A DNA stretch of 64,000 nucleotides, taken from assembly GCA_024509875.1 (NCBI GenBank), contig JAMPIV010004251.1, forward strand, positions 62,001-126,000, in the 5' to 3' direction. This DNA is from Oreohelix idahoensis (lineage: Eukaryota > Mollusca > Gastropoda > Stylommatophora > Oreohelicidae). This document shows positions 21,210 through 32,221 of this stretch, one piece after another. A program made the translations under genes and the position numbers. The notes beneath the pieces were generated by a model. It ran no database searches, was not told where the DNA came from, and saw nothing but the letters and a program-made list of their open reading frames with translations. Every line of letters starts with the position of its first letter. The stretch's first letter is position 1.

Positions 21210-21946
21210 TTACTGGGGGGAAAAAAATGAAACATTTTTTTTTTAAAATCCAAGAGCCAGAAACAACAGGCTCGTAACGCACGTATGATGCGCGGATATA
21301 ATGCCTAATATGAGGCTAGCTCGACGCAAGGAGCGGTAGCTGAGATTATATCTCACATTCTTAGAGACAAAATTTCCCTAAGTGTACACGCATATTCCAG
21401 GGAGGTGCCACCAACATACGCCACATGATGGCAACGTCATAATGTAAGCAAAATTATACTCATAGAAATATGTTTTCATAGTATGAACAAAAATACATTT
21501 AAAATCATGAAATGTAGTAATATCATGATACACCATATTACGAATCAATAAATCATATGTTCGACGTAGAGATGGATATAGTCGTTCCACAGCAGGTAAG
21601 AATTTGATATGCTTCATGGTTGACATAATATCCATACTGTCACAGACGTCAAAGATGTGCTGCGAAAATATCAATAACACAAATCTTTATGGTATATGCT
21701 AAATTTCTTAATACAGTAATCAAAGTACAATATATAAATTGTGGCCATGTGAGCTTTTGGCCCGTATATTGCTAACTAAGCCTTCTTCCGTTATACCAAA
21801 ATCAGTAACAGAACAAGACAATTACAATGCTATAAATTACCAAAATGAGCACACATGTGCTAATATATCTTTATAGTATAGAAATGTTATAGATCTCGAC
21901 GTTTAACAGGGAATATATGACAGAAGAATTAAGTGGAATCATGTGG
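21210..21946 (-). other. Element 3' non-coding region between RNase H and 3' LTR
   Basis: About 740 bp with no recognised domain. The run next to the LTR (about 21216-21228) is G6A7 on the plus strand, hence pyrimidine-rich on the element strand, so it is not a normal polypurine tract. Confidence 0.5.
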
Positions 21947-22837
21947 TCATCTAGACAGAATGTCTGCCATCACATTATCCGAACCACGGATAGCTCGCAC
22001 AGTAAAGTGAAATTGTTGAAGAGCTATGGCATATCGAGTGGACCTCGAGCGCTTCAAGTTTTTGCTCTGAATAGCAGTAAGAGCTTTCTGGTCGGTTTCC
22101 ACAATGAAATGTGCGCCTAGAAGGAATCTTTGCAACTTGAGGATTGACCAAACCATAGCCAATAATTCACGGTCTAAAACCGAGTAATTCCTCTCTGCAG
22201 CATTTAATTTCCTAGAGATATACATCACCGGATGCAGAGTATCTGAATACTCTTGCATTAGTGCTGCCCCAATCCCAGTGGACGAGGCGTCACTTCGAAG
22301 AACAAAAGTCTTCTCAATAGTAGGTAATCTAAGGATAGGTGGAGATGAAAGTAGAGTTTTAATCTGGTCCAATGAGGATTGGCATTCTTGAGACCAGCGG
22401 ATCAGATTAGGCGATCCTTTCTTCAATAAAGTAGAAAGAGGTGCCATAATGGAGGACAGATTCGGTATGAATCGTCCGTAAAATTGTATCAAACCTAAGA
22501 GACTACGCACTTGTTTTTTCGTCTTAGGGACAGAAATGTTAAGTATTTTTGAATCATTGTGATCTTCTGTCTTTAAAAGACCATGACCAACACGATGACC
22601 CAGGAAAGAAATCTCACTAAATCCTATAAAGGCTTTAGAGGGTTTTGCAGTTAAGTTATACTTACGAACAGTAGACAGCAATTCGTATAAACCCAAATAG
22701 TGATCTTCCCAGGAATCACTGAACAGACAGATATCGTCTAAGTATGCTATGACATCTAACGGTATGCGAGAATTCGACGCATCATGCGTACGAATGTAAC
22801 AGGGGCGTTCATAAGACCAAAAGGCATGAAATTCCAT
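21947..22837 (-). pseudogene. Gypsy RT palm C-part and RNase H
   Basis: The minus frame begins in the RT palm with VIAYLDDICLFSDS (catalytic YxDD). It continues through the thumb (GFSEISFLGHRVGHG, VRSLLGLIQFYGRFIPN) into RNase H: FVLRSDASSTGIGAALMQ (Asp), ERNYSVLDRELLAMVW (Glu), FIVETDQKALTAI (Asp) and GSDNVMADILSR (Asp). A TGA directly follows the last motif, so RNase H is the natural C-terminus of pol. This agrees with integrase lying upstream. The N-terminal RT half is in another frame (22756-23517), so there is a frameshift near 22790. Confidence 0.92.
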
Positions 22838-23517
22838 TGGAATAAACCTCTAGGTGTAGAAAAAGCAGTAAAAGGTTTGGCTCGTTCAGTTAAAGGAACT
22901 TGCCAATAACCTTTCGATAAGTCGAATTTGGTAAAGAATTTAGAATTAGAAAGTTTGTTTAGCAGCTCTTCCAATGAAGGCATAGGTTCAGCATCGAACT
23001 TCGTAACTTGGTTCAATTTGCGATAATCAACGCAAATGCGAATGTTATTGTCCTTCTTTCGAACAATAACCATCGACGAAGAGTATGCTGAAGTGGATGG
23101 TTCAATGATTTCCAATCGTATCATTTCATCCAATTCTTTTTCGACTTGCGACTGAAAATGGATAGGTATCGGATAGGGTCTGACTCTGATAGGATTATGG
23201 TCAGTTAGAATTATGTCATGTTCAATGACATTTGTGTGTCCCGGGATGTCGGTAAGGACATCCTGAAATGTTTGTAACATCGAAGAGACTTGTCGATATT
23301 CCTCAGCGGAAAGATTAGGAGAAACGGAAACGTTTTTCCAAGATTTCGTTGAATAAAGTGGGATCACAGGAAGTGGAAGATTGACATCAGAAAAAGTAGT
23401 TTTTTCATCCTGTATAACTGACAGGGATGAGTAGTGACCATGAGGTACTGGAGAATTGTCCGTTGCTTGGAAAAAAAGCTGCAAATAGTCAGGTCTTTCA
23501 TGAAATTCCGTGAGCAT
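22756..23517 (-). pseudogene. Gypsy RT N-terminal half
   Basis: RT blocks in order: HDIILTDHNPIRVRPYPIP, EKELDEMIRLEIIEPSTSAY, VRKKDNNIRICVDYRKLNQV, FFTKFDLSKGYWQVPL (first catalytic Asp) and PRGLFQWNFMPFGLMNAP. The frame is contiguous at its N-terminus with the integrase C-terminal region (HINMLTEFHERPDY), so PR-IN-RT was one polyprotein. The N-terminal Met at 23517 is internal (MLTEF of the IN tail) and is not a true start. The frame shifts near its end. Confidence 0.92.
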
Positions 23518-24830
23518 ATTTATGTGGAAAGTTTTATGCTTTCCATCAATATCGACAACATAGTCGACATCGGAAATTTTAGAGACTATTGCATACGGAC
23601 CTTTCCATGCAATAAGAAGTCTTTTCTCCCTTGACGGAAGAAGAACGAATGCTTTGTCACCTGGACAAAGTTGTCATAGACATCTATTTTTATTTGCAAA
23701 CTGCCTTGCCTTTTCTTAAGCAAATTCGGATGAAGAAGTTGCTAGTTTGCATGCCTCGATGATCTTTTGCCTAAGAGCAATGACATACTCATAAGACGAT
23801 TGAGTCTCATTGCTAATATTATCGGCAGTGATAAGATCGTGGAGTAAAGACATAGGACCGCGCGGTCACTCGCCAAAGAGAAGTTCAAAAGGAGAGAACC
23901 CTGTGTGTTCATTGGGAACCTCTCTATAAGCAAAGAGAGCCGCGAGTAAAACCCTGTCCCAATCCTGAGAATGATCCTCAGTTATCTTCCCAAGTAAAGT
24001 TTTTAGTGTCCTATTAAAACGCTCAACTAACCCATTAGACATTGGGTGATAGATACTGCTGAGAGACCTTTTAATATGTAGCATAGACATTACCTGTGAC
24101 ATAGTGTCGGATATAAGTTGAGTGCCATGGTCTGACAATATTTCTCCGGGGAATCCCAAGCGAGAAAATATCAGCCAAAGAGCGTCTGCGATATCAGCAG
24201 TGGAGATGCTCTTAAGAGGTATAGCCTCTGGCCAACGTGTGCACATATCGACACATGTAAGGATAAATTGATGTCCTCTTGCCGACTTGATCCTAAAAGG
24301 ACCGATAATATCTATTGCCATTTTCTGAAAAGGGCGAATAGGAATGTCAGCAGCCTGGATAGGCGCAGTATGTCATGGTCCTTTCGATTTAGATCCTGAC
24401 ACACTTTACAAGAACGACAGTAAACTCGTATGTCCGTGCTCACAAATGGCCAAAAGAAAGCCGCAAGAACCCTCGACTTTGTACGGGAAAGACCCATATG
24501 TCCAGCACATTCCGAGTCATGAGCATGTTGCAATATTTGCAATCTCATACTCTTAGGCACTAGAATTTGAGAATGAGTGGACGTAGTCGAGTCTTGTACC
24601 ATACGCACAAGTACGCCGTTCTTCATAGAAATCCAAGATTTTCTATTAGTATTCTGATTAGGATCACCCTTTTTTGCCAGAATGAAGAATTTTTGTAAAG
24701 AAGGATCTTCTTCTTGCAATTTGATAAATGAGTCACGTGAAATAATCAAGTGACTATTTTGGCTATCTACTTCATTATTATCAGTTAATGAAGTCTGAGG
24801 TGGATCCAGAGCATGTGCTCTTGTGACCAC
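23518..24830 (-). pseudogene. Integrase located upstream of RT
   Basis: Minus-strand order: HHCC zinc-binding N-domain (QILQHAHDSECAGHMG, then CRSCKVCQ), catalytic core FILTCVDMCTRWPEA (Asp), EILSDHGTQLI (Asp) and MSNGLVERFNRTLK (Glu), then the C-terminal GPY/F-type module (GDKAFVLLPSREKR, IAWKGPYAIVSKISD, KHKTFHINML). It inserts element DNA into the chromosome. Breaks: a frameshift near 24330, TGA after LLFGE at about 23866, and another stop near 23716. The C-terminal module leads straight into RT at 23517, which fixes the unusual domain order. Confidence 0.92.
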
Positions 24831-24896
24831 CGCATTGGTAGCTTCAATGTTTTGCTCCTCCCAAACAGCAATCTGCTGTGGGGTACATTCCCTAAC

Positions 24897-25859
24897 TCAG
24901 TGAATACGACCAATAATAAGGTCCGCAATAGGGTTTGGAAGAAGACACGCGTGGACATCTCCCGTAAAGAAGGGAGTAGAAATATGTATTATGCCAGTAG
25001 GGTACTTTTCCAAAGTGCCACCAAATGTGACACATTTGATTACCTTTCCTGTAGCACAGGATGGATCTACAAGAGATTGTCTAACACCAATAGTAGTACA
25101 TCCAGAATCAAAAAGTACTGAGACTGGATTACTATTTACAAGACCCTTATGTAGGATAAGAGAACCTCTCCCGTCATGCGAAACTGATGCAGGAAGAGCG
25201 GGAAGAGGGTGACCACAGCTTAAAGTAGTAACGGTAGTCGGTTCAAACAGAGTACTGCATTGGGGACATTTAGTTCCCCTACCAAAGTCAAAGGCAGAAC
25301 ATGAGTTAGCACTAGAGATTTTATTATCATCACCTTGTTTACATGCTCCCTGAGACTCTTGCTGTACAGAGTTTGCCTGTTGATATCTCTTTATTTTATG
25401 TTGCGATCTACCGCGACCATTATTGCCTCTGCAATTATCATTAAACTTTCTACTGTAATTGTTATCCTGGTTTGAATTCCAGTTTACATAACTGTCATTA
25501 CTATTTCTATACTGTTGAGAACCTCTATTATATTGGTTTTGAGGTCTCCGCGAAAAATAGTTTCCTCTATACTGACTATTTTTGCGAAAATGTCTAAAAT
25601 TATTGGGAGTAGTATACCGTGGAGTATCAGCTTGTCTCCAGTTCTGTGAAGAAGAATCACCCTGAAATTGATTGCTATGATTCTGAGCATAATTACGGTT
25701 ACTCTTCTTATTAAAATTTTGTTGGCTACTCTGAAATTTACGCATGAAAATTGGGCCATAAGGTGCTGCCAAAGCAACTGGCAGACCTTCTTTTACTTTA
25801 GAGTTGCTAATAGTTACATGAGGATGCGCAATGACATACTGGCAACAGTATTCTTCCAT
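24897..25859 (-). pseudogene. Gag C-terminal basic region and aspartic protease
   Basis: The N-terminal ~150 codons are Asn/Arg/Gln-rich with RG motifs (FRHFRKNSQYRGNYFSRRPQ) and no CCHC knuckle, probably an RNA-binding gag tail. Next comes a CPQC...CGH motif (CPQCSTLFEPTT, LSCGHPLPAL). Then a retropepsin-like protease: VSVLFDSGCTTIGVRQS (active-site DSG), VIKCVTFGGTLEKY and IADLIIGRIH (flap/second hydrophobic motif). A TGA at 24897-24899 follows immediately and separates it in frame from integrase. It would mature the polyprotein. Confidence 0.87.
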
Positions 25860-26909
25860 TTTTTTATGTTTTTAGGCTTACGCTCATGAAGAAAAGCTAG
25901 AAAAGATTCATTGACAGAAGACATAACCTTGTCTCTAAGCAGTAAGTCCATAAGTGCTTCATATGTATGTTCTGTCTTAGACAGTTCAACCCAACGTGTA
26001 AAAGTAAGACGTATCTTTGATATGAATTCAGAGAATTCTACTCCAGTTTCAGGCAACATATTTTTAAATTGCAGACGATAGCCGTCTTCGTTAAGTTGGT
26101 ATTTCTTTAACAAGAAAGCCATGACAACCTCTTAATTGTTCTTTTCAGGCTCATCTAACATGGCTAACATGGTCAAAGCATCACCTCTAAGTATTTTGGA
26201 CAAATGATAAACATAAAGTGATTTGTCTATGTTATGTACCTTACATGAACTTTCAAATCTGTCCTGATAAACGTTATATCATCAATGGAAGCATTGAATG
26301 TTGGTAGATTAAGCTTGAAATTACTAGCATTAGTCTTATCAGAAGATGATACCTTATTTGTATCATTAGCATTACCCACGTTCATCAATTTTAATTTTTC
26401 TAATTCCAAAGCTAAGAGTTTTTCTTCATGCTCCATTTTTGCTTTTCTCTCATCAGCCTCTCTTTGTAACCTTCTTTCTTCAGCCTCAGCCTCTCTTTGT
26501 AACCTTTTTCTTCAGCTTCAGCCTGTAACTTTCTTTCTTCAGCCTCAGCTTGTTTTTCTAATCTTTTATTCTCAGCCTCTTTTTCAAGTCTCTTATTTTC
26601 AGCCTCTTTTTCAAGTCTTTTATTCTCAGCCTCTTTTTCAAGTCTTCTCTCCTCAGCTTCCGCTTCTCTTTTCTGTTTTTCCATTTCCATCTGGAATTTT
26701 CTTTTATCTGACTGCATCTGCAGCCTCAGATTCTCAGCATCTATCTTCTTTTGTTCAGTTTCTCTGTCTAATCTTTTATTTTCCTCTTTTTGTCTTTTCT
26801 CCTCGGAATTTAGTGCTTTAGTCCATTGAGTATTTGCATACTCTTCTAAATTATCACCAGTCTTACCAAGGGCTTTCCCTTGTTCAATAAAGTAATCAAG
26901 TGTAGACAT
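25814..26909 (-). pseudogene. Gag: coiled-coil N-terminus and capsid-like region
   Basis: Start ATG at 26909 (MSTLDYFIEQGKALGKTG). A long Glu/Lys/Arg coiled coil follows, with tandem 9-residue units (RLEKEAENK, about four). A capsid-like segment follows (FKLNLPTFNASIDD; YQLNEDGYRLQFKNMLPETG; EFISKIRLTFTRWVELSKTE; MDLLLRDKVMSSVNESFLAF). Stops near 26412, 26227 and 26120 break the frame. The same layout occurs in the plus-strand LTR element at 56270-57450 (GYTGNKLLDYAK, EFISKINFLLNRW, LVDLVLRDKVLS), so the two gag genes are related. Confidence 0.85.
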
Positions 26910-28237
26910 GATGTCTAATATTATGAGTACAAAACCTGAAATAATTAATTAACTTATTTCAACCTTAATAGTGACAAGACTTTAATAAAGTACTTGTAAA
27001 GTCACAATATTTACTCCAATCTCTGTGGGAAACAAGTCTTTCTTAAAGAACTTGTATAACCAAATGTATAATAATATCACCAGTCACTTCTCAATCATCA
27101 GGGCACTACACAAATTAGTGCATAATCACAAATTCCTCAGTTATTTATCATAAGTGCACTACACATGTAATAGTGCATGTACAAATCCACTAGTTAGTTA
27201 TGATAAGTGCACTATAAATCAATAGTGCATGAGCAAATATGAAACAATAGCAAAAGCTAACTATGCAAGAACTATGTAAACAATAACAAAGGTCGAAGAC
27301 AATGTAAACAATAACAAAGATCAAAGACAATACGAAAACATTCGCAAAAGTCAACTAAATAAACAGCGAAAACTAAAAGAAAATATCACAAAGAATGTGA
27401 TGACAAATGCGAAAAATGTAAACAAACAAATGACGTCACAGTGTATAAACACAAATGATGTAAAGAACTGAATAACAGAAAAGGGGAGACCTACAAATAT
27501 GAACAAATCAAAACAAAACTAAAGAATGCGAAAAATAACGAAAACAAAAACGCACTTGTCGTCACAACTAACAATAATTGCAACAGATGTTGTACGCAAA
27601 TTTTCAATCAAGAAAATTGCTCCTACCAGAACGCTATCATAAGACCTCTATTATGTGGTATCTCTTATGACAGTCACCTACCCAACCAGCCCGCTGAAAT
27701 AAACATATAAATATACAAATAACATATAAACATGTAAACATGTAGCATGAAAACAGTGGGAAAAAGTGTGTGAAAGTACAGAAGGCTCAGTTAGGATATA
27801 AGGGCACAGTTCACAAACAAAACAGGCCACTTAACTTCTATATGTCCAAACGTCAGCACGGTGCAGAACAGGTTGCGATCAGCATTCTGAGGATAATGAT
27901 CCAACGTTGATCAACATCTGCTCCCATAGACAGTCATGACGCAGGAAAATGAGCTTCTGCCACTGGAACAGTTGTTACGGCACTTGTCCTTCTTCCTTAC
28001 AGATCAGGCAATCGACTCGCTCGGTACTTGTCCTTCTAAATCAGGAAAACTGTAATACTGACGAGCAGCGCCGGGTACTTTCAAAATATTTCATGGAAGG
28101 TAGAGTTGAAACTGCAATGTTGTCTTGTGGTATGATGTCTGGGTTTGTTGAGTCCCTTGAGTGCTGGTACCAGATGAAACCAACTTCTGGCCACCATATA
28201 AATGATAGATGGCGCCAGGTAGATTATAGTTGGTTTG
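26910..28237 (-). other. Element 5' leader
   Basis: About 1.3 kb between the 5' LTR and the gag ATG, AT-rich, with short direct repeats around 27100-27240 (gtgcactacac, aatagtgcat). Next to the LTR no TGG-type primer binding site starts directly; TGGCGCC (about 20 nt in) and TGGTGGCCAGAAG (about 40 nt in) are the nearest candidates. Confidence 0.5.
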
Positions 28238-29277
28238 TGTAAGGTGTCTTATCTGGTTTTTGTTGTTGCTGTGTGTATTGTAGTTAAGCAGTCCACAGGG
28301 TACAGCACATGCAAAATGACATGGAAAGTCATAAAGATGGTAACTGCTCTTGACGTTTTTTTTATCATTTATTGCACGCCACAATGACAGTCACGTTACA
28401 TACTTCATAAACATCACAGTTCAACGAATTTAGCATTCAACATAATATTGGTGCCAACTGCTAGTCATGTAGGATCCAACTCTCATCAGTCATAGAGTAA
28501 ACAATAGTTCAGTGGATACAGTGTCATAAAGTTTTGGTTCATGGATCTGTATAATATGATATGGCACAGATCTGGATACCTAATGTTTATAAATATCAAT
28601 CCTGCAATAGTGTCAGCTGTATATCATCAGTGTACATCAAATAATAATAATTACTCCTCCCCTGATGCTGGCAGAACAGATGTACAAAATAAATCCATTA
28701 TCGTCCGCACGAGAATTGCATACACAGGAGTACAGGTCAAACTGACCTTTATAACATTCCTAAGTCTAACCCTCCGACTTAGGTGCAATCGCTGGCATAG
28801 CGAAACCTGGAACATAGACAATAGTTCTGTTGGTCTAGAGCGACCCGTATATATAAATATCTCAGGTATAAAGATACCGGTGGTGAAGTTTCCTAATCAA
28901 AGTACCTCTCCATTTTGTGACACACAAGCGAGCAGAGAGCGACAAAATGTCGAACTTCTAGATGAATCATAAAGTTCAAATAAAGGAGGTATTACCTTTC
29001 TTCGGAATCAACACCAAAAACATATGCCTCCAGGCGGTTTTGAATTATACAGGGAAAGTCTCGTTAGATAACTAACTCACAAAAAGACTATCGAATTCCC
29101 TATAAAAAAACACAAGACGCCAGAGCGTCCTTCTCTGCTCAGTTCATCTCGATTAATCACTGGGCGGAAGACGAAACTAACCTTCTCAAAGTTTAGACAT
29201 GCGCAGAACGCAAACATCTGACTAACACTCACAACGAACGCTGAAGGAACAATTTAAATAAAGCTAAGTTCAGAAAT

Positions 29278-29678
29278 AACACATAAGGAAGGGAAACCCG
29301 AGGCCTGTAAACAGTAAATTAATATTAGACAAACATAAAGGTATGTTTTCAGGCACTCGTAAGAAATAAAGAAGTAGAACACTTGGACAACAGAAAAACA
29401 ACAGACGTGAGTGGCTTACCCAGGGTTCAAACCCCGTACCTTCCGTACGACAACTCCACCTAGCTATCAAGCGAATCACACTGACCCCACGGCCAGCTAG
29501 GCATCCCCAAAAAAGGATGCTTTTACTGACTATTTATCAGTAAGAAACACAAGATAACACCGGAAGTATACAGTGGGCATCTCAGCCCCTTAATGACGCA
29601 ATCACTTCTGTTGTTCCCCTATTAACAGTATGTGTCAGTCCAAACAAGACAAAGACCTTGATACTGGGTCCAGTAAAT
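29278..29678 (-). mobile_element. tRNA-related SINE-like repeat, copy 1
   Basis: Near-identical to 29745-30145 (offset 467). On the minus strand it contains gtggggtcagtgtgattcgc (possible A box) and a B box (ggtttgaaccc; one change from copy 2, ggttcgaaccc), and ends ccttatgtgttatt. Unlike a simple tRNA-SINE, about 190 bp lie 5' of the tRNA-like part. Confidence 0.78.
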
Positions 29679-29744
29679 AGTAGAAGACTAAAGGACAGTA
29701 GTATAGAACAGTGGGTAGGTTTCTGGTATTGTATGAACATAAAT

Positions 29745-30145
29745 AACACATAAGGAAGGGAAACCCGAGGCCTGTAAACAGTAAATTAATATTAGACAAA
29801 CATAAAGGTATGTTTTCAGGCACTCGTAAGAAATAAAGAAGTAGAACACTTGGACAACAGAAAAACAACAGACGTGAGTGGCTTACCCAGGGTTCGAACC
29901 CCGTACCTTCCGTACGACAACTCCGCCTAGCTATCAAGCGAATCACACTGACCCCACGGCCAGCTAGGCATCCCCCAAAAAGGATGCTTTTACTGACTAT
30001 TTATCAGTAAGAAACACAAGATAACACCGGAAGTATACAGTGGGCAACTCAGCCCCTTAATGACGCAATCACTTCTGTTGTTCCCCTATTAACAGTATGT
30101 GTCAGTCCAAACAAGACAAAGACCTTGATACTGGGTCCAGTAAAT
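29745..30145 (-). mobile_element. tRNA-related SINE-like repeat, copy 2
   Basis: Direct duplicate of copy 1, separated by 66 bp of unique sequence (29679-29744). The pair is flanked by aat (29275-29277 and 30146-30148). The perfect B box ggttcgaaccc and tail match the solo retroposon at 6841-7054. Confidence 0.8.
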
Positions 30146-30510
30146 AATCACGCCTTATATGGACATGGGAATACAACTCAATCCTAGTTTCAATCATTCC
30201 AAGAAATAGTTGACCAACATTACCGTATAAGGAGACATCGTTCGAAAAAAATGACTCAGCGAGTCAAGACACAAGATCAGATAACCAACGCGTCAACCAA
30301 CAAGAGAAGTTAACCCTCATAGTACAATGTATCCATAAATTAAACAAGGTTATCTGTCTTAGGTCACAAAAAATTCAAAGTGTACAATCCATACAGATTT
30401 AGTTACACACAGTCTTAAGAAAAAAATACTGTGCGTAACATCCTCTGTCAGCGCTGATCAAGCGTTCCTCATGAACCTCTTGAACATACTGTATTATATA
30501 ACTTTGCTTT

Positions 30511-30757
30511 GGGAGCCGCGCTGGTGTAATGGTTACAACTTTGCGCTGGTGATCAGGTGTTCAAGGTTCACGCACGGGCGTGGGCATTTGAAGAAGTGTC
30601 TTCGACCCGGATTTAGACTGAATAATCTGAACGGCTCCTGAGATAAAGCCTACGTGGATGGGAAGGAGCGAAGCTCATGACCGAATTGGAAGGAAAGTCC
30701 ATAGGCTTCCCAGCCTCGCAATGACATGTCATTGGGCCGAAGGGCTGAAAAAAAAAA
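30511..30757 (+). mobile_element. tRNA-headed SINE with A-tail
   Basis: The head resembles a tRNA gene: gggagccgcgctggtgtaatggttac contains an A box (tggtgtaatgg), and ggttcacgcac near 30565 is B-box-like. A non-tRNA body follows and it ends in a run of ten A at 30748-30757. The A box looks like tRNA-Gln/Glu. The TSD is not evident. Different family from the repeat at 29278-30145. Confidence 0.7.
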
Positions 30758-32105
30758 CATTACTCTATATTAAAGTAATGATAAATTATTTGTACACATT
30801 GTCGCGAGAGGGTCAGATATTATTAAAATTAATAAGTATCCTGGACAAAAAGTTGTATCAGGTGATATCAGGATAGTGCCAGCTAAGAGTCTGGTCTTAT
30901 AAGAACTACCCCCTTCTCTGAAAAGAGTAAGGGTGTATGGACATCAAAGGTAGGGTCAAACTGTATAAGTTTCCAGGTATGATGTTAATGTATTATCCTG
31001 GATCCTATGGGCTCCCTCTCAAGATCCTCCCTTGATTATTGTATTATTATTATTGTTGACTCTGCTACCGGATTAACTATATTATCTACCAACAATAACT
31101 TAAACTCAACTTAAATAAGTAAGTAAGTCTGCTGGTAAATATTTACAATTTATTTTAACACGTCTTATTTTCTGCTTTAAAATCTTTCAAGAACTAAAAT
31201 TCAATTACAAATTTAAATAAATAAAGATTTGAAAATTGTTCACAAAAGTACAACAGTCTCTGACATTAATAAAAGGTTCTCTCTTGGATGAACTCACACT
31301 GGTTGTCGAAGGTTTGTATGTTAAGCTTAAGTCTATTTTGTCCACAGTTCCAGATTCTTTGCTAAGTACTGACTAGGATGTTTGCCTAGCTAAAATGCAC
31401 TGTTTAGTCATCATGTGACTATCTAGTTTATGGTGATGCTGGGATAAACCGTACAGTAGCCTGGTGTGGCCACTTATCTTCACTTCTTGATTTTGTTGTC
31501 TGTTCCACCGTGGGTTCTGGCAGGAAATCTGTCTCCTCCAGGCCTTAGGATCGGGGTGACCGGCCTTATACCATTAAAGGCTTTCGCACCACTGGATCTT
31601 AGAGAAGAGTCTGGCTTGTTAGGGTGGACGTTAATTTCAGGATGTAACCTGAAAAGATATTTAATTTCACTACTATATTGCCTATCTCTATCTATTTATC
31701 CCAGAAGTGGGAGGTAAGAGATAGTTTTCAGACGACTGTGTGCAGATAGACGCACAGGTCAAATCATGACAGCATTAACATGAGTCAGTTAACTATGAAC
31801 ATATCTTCTTCAAAATCTTGGTTATAAACAATTGTCCATGATTCACCTCCATACAATTATTAGGTTTTGTTTCAAAATACTAAGTAATACCTTGATCAAT
31901 ACAGTAAAACAATTTCTGTCATCATTCCTTATGTTCCTGGTATGTGTCCCATTCCATCAAGAAATAATTCTTTAAATGCTTTTCCAAACCTACAGACACA
32001 CTTTTACCATCATTCTCAATTTAATGTGAATATACATAGGCGGGTAAGTCCTTCAGAAATTACACAATGGTTGCAGAAACACGTCTAACCACTCCTTATC
32101 GCACA
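30758..32105. other. Gene-free stretch
   Basis: AT-rich DNA with a short (aagt)n run near 31110-31125. No coding homology, RNA gene or TIR recognised. Confidence 0.5.
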
Positions 32106-32122
32106 CTGTAGTGAATTAATAG

Positions 32123-32125
<3 letters not shown>

Positions 32126-32218
<93 letters not shown>
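32126..32218. repeat. (AT)n microsatellite
   Basis: About 90 bp of uninterrupted TA dinucleotides. Confidence 0.97.

Positions 32219-32221
<3 letters not shown>

Larger units (their letters stand above)
7903..30440 (-). mobile_element. Ty3/gypsy LTR retrotransposon with IN upstream of RT (Gmr1-type)
   Basis: Two copies of a ~1.34-kb LTR bracket a 7.0-kb internal region. The 3' LTR is 7903-8433 plus 20407-21209 (split by a 12-kb insertion). The 5' LTR is 28238-30440 (split by an 868-bp insertion). The LTRs read TGTT...TACA on the minus strand and differ at roughly 17 places that I could spot. Internal order on the minus strand is gag, PR, IN, RT, RNase H, that is, a Ty1/copia-like order with gypsy-type domains. 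No matching target duplication is visible outside the LTRs (7898-7902 against 30441-30445), and no canonical PPT or PBS was found. Several stops and frameshifts mean the copy is inactive. Confidence 0.88.
28238..30440 (-). repeat. 5' LTR (interrupted)
   Basis: Same sequence as the split 3' LTR. On the element strand it runs TGTTACGCAC to ACCTTACA. It is interrupted at 29278-30145 by a duplicated tRNA-related repeat. At the position where the other LTR carries the 12-kb insertion, it reads cctaagtc-taaccctc-cgacttagg. Confidence 0.93.

Noticed and set aside
21216..21228. G6A7 run as polypurine tract of the Gmr1-type element
   Set aside because: Purine-rich on the wrong strand for an element coded on the minus strand.
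26285..26821. 178-codon plus-strand frame
   Set aside because: Antisense shadow of the gag coiled coil; low-complexity Phe/Ser/Leu composition.
29895..29905. Functional tRNA gene at the B box
   Set aside because: No cloverleaf with paired acceptor and anticodon stems; the block recurs as a retroposon.
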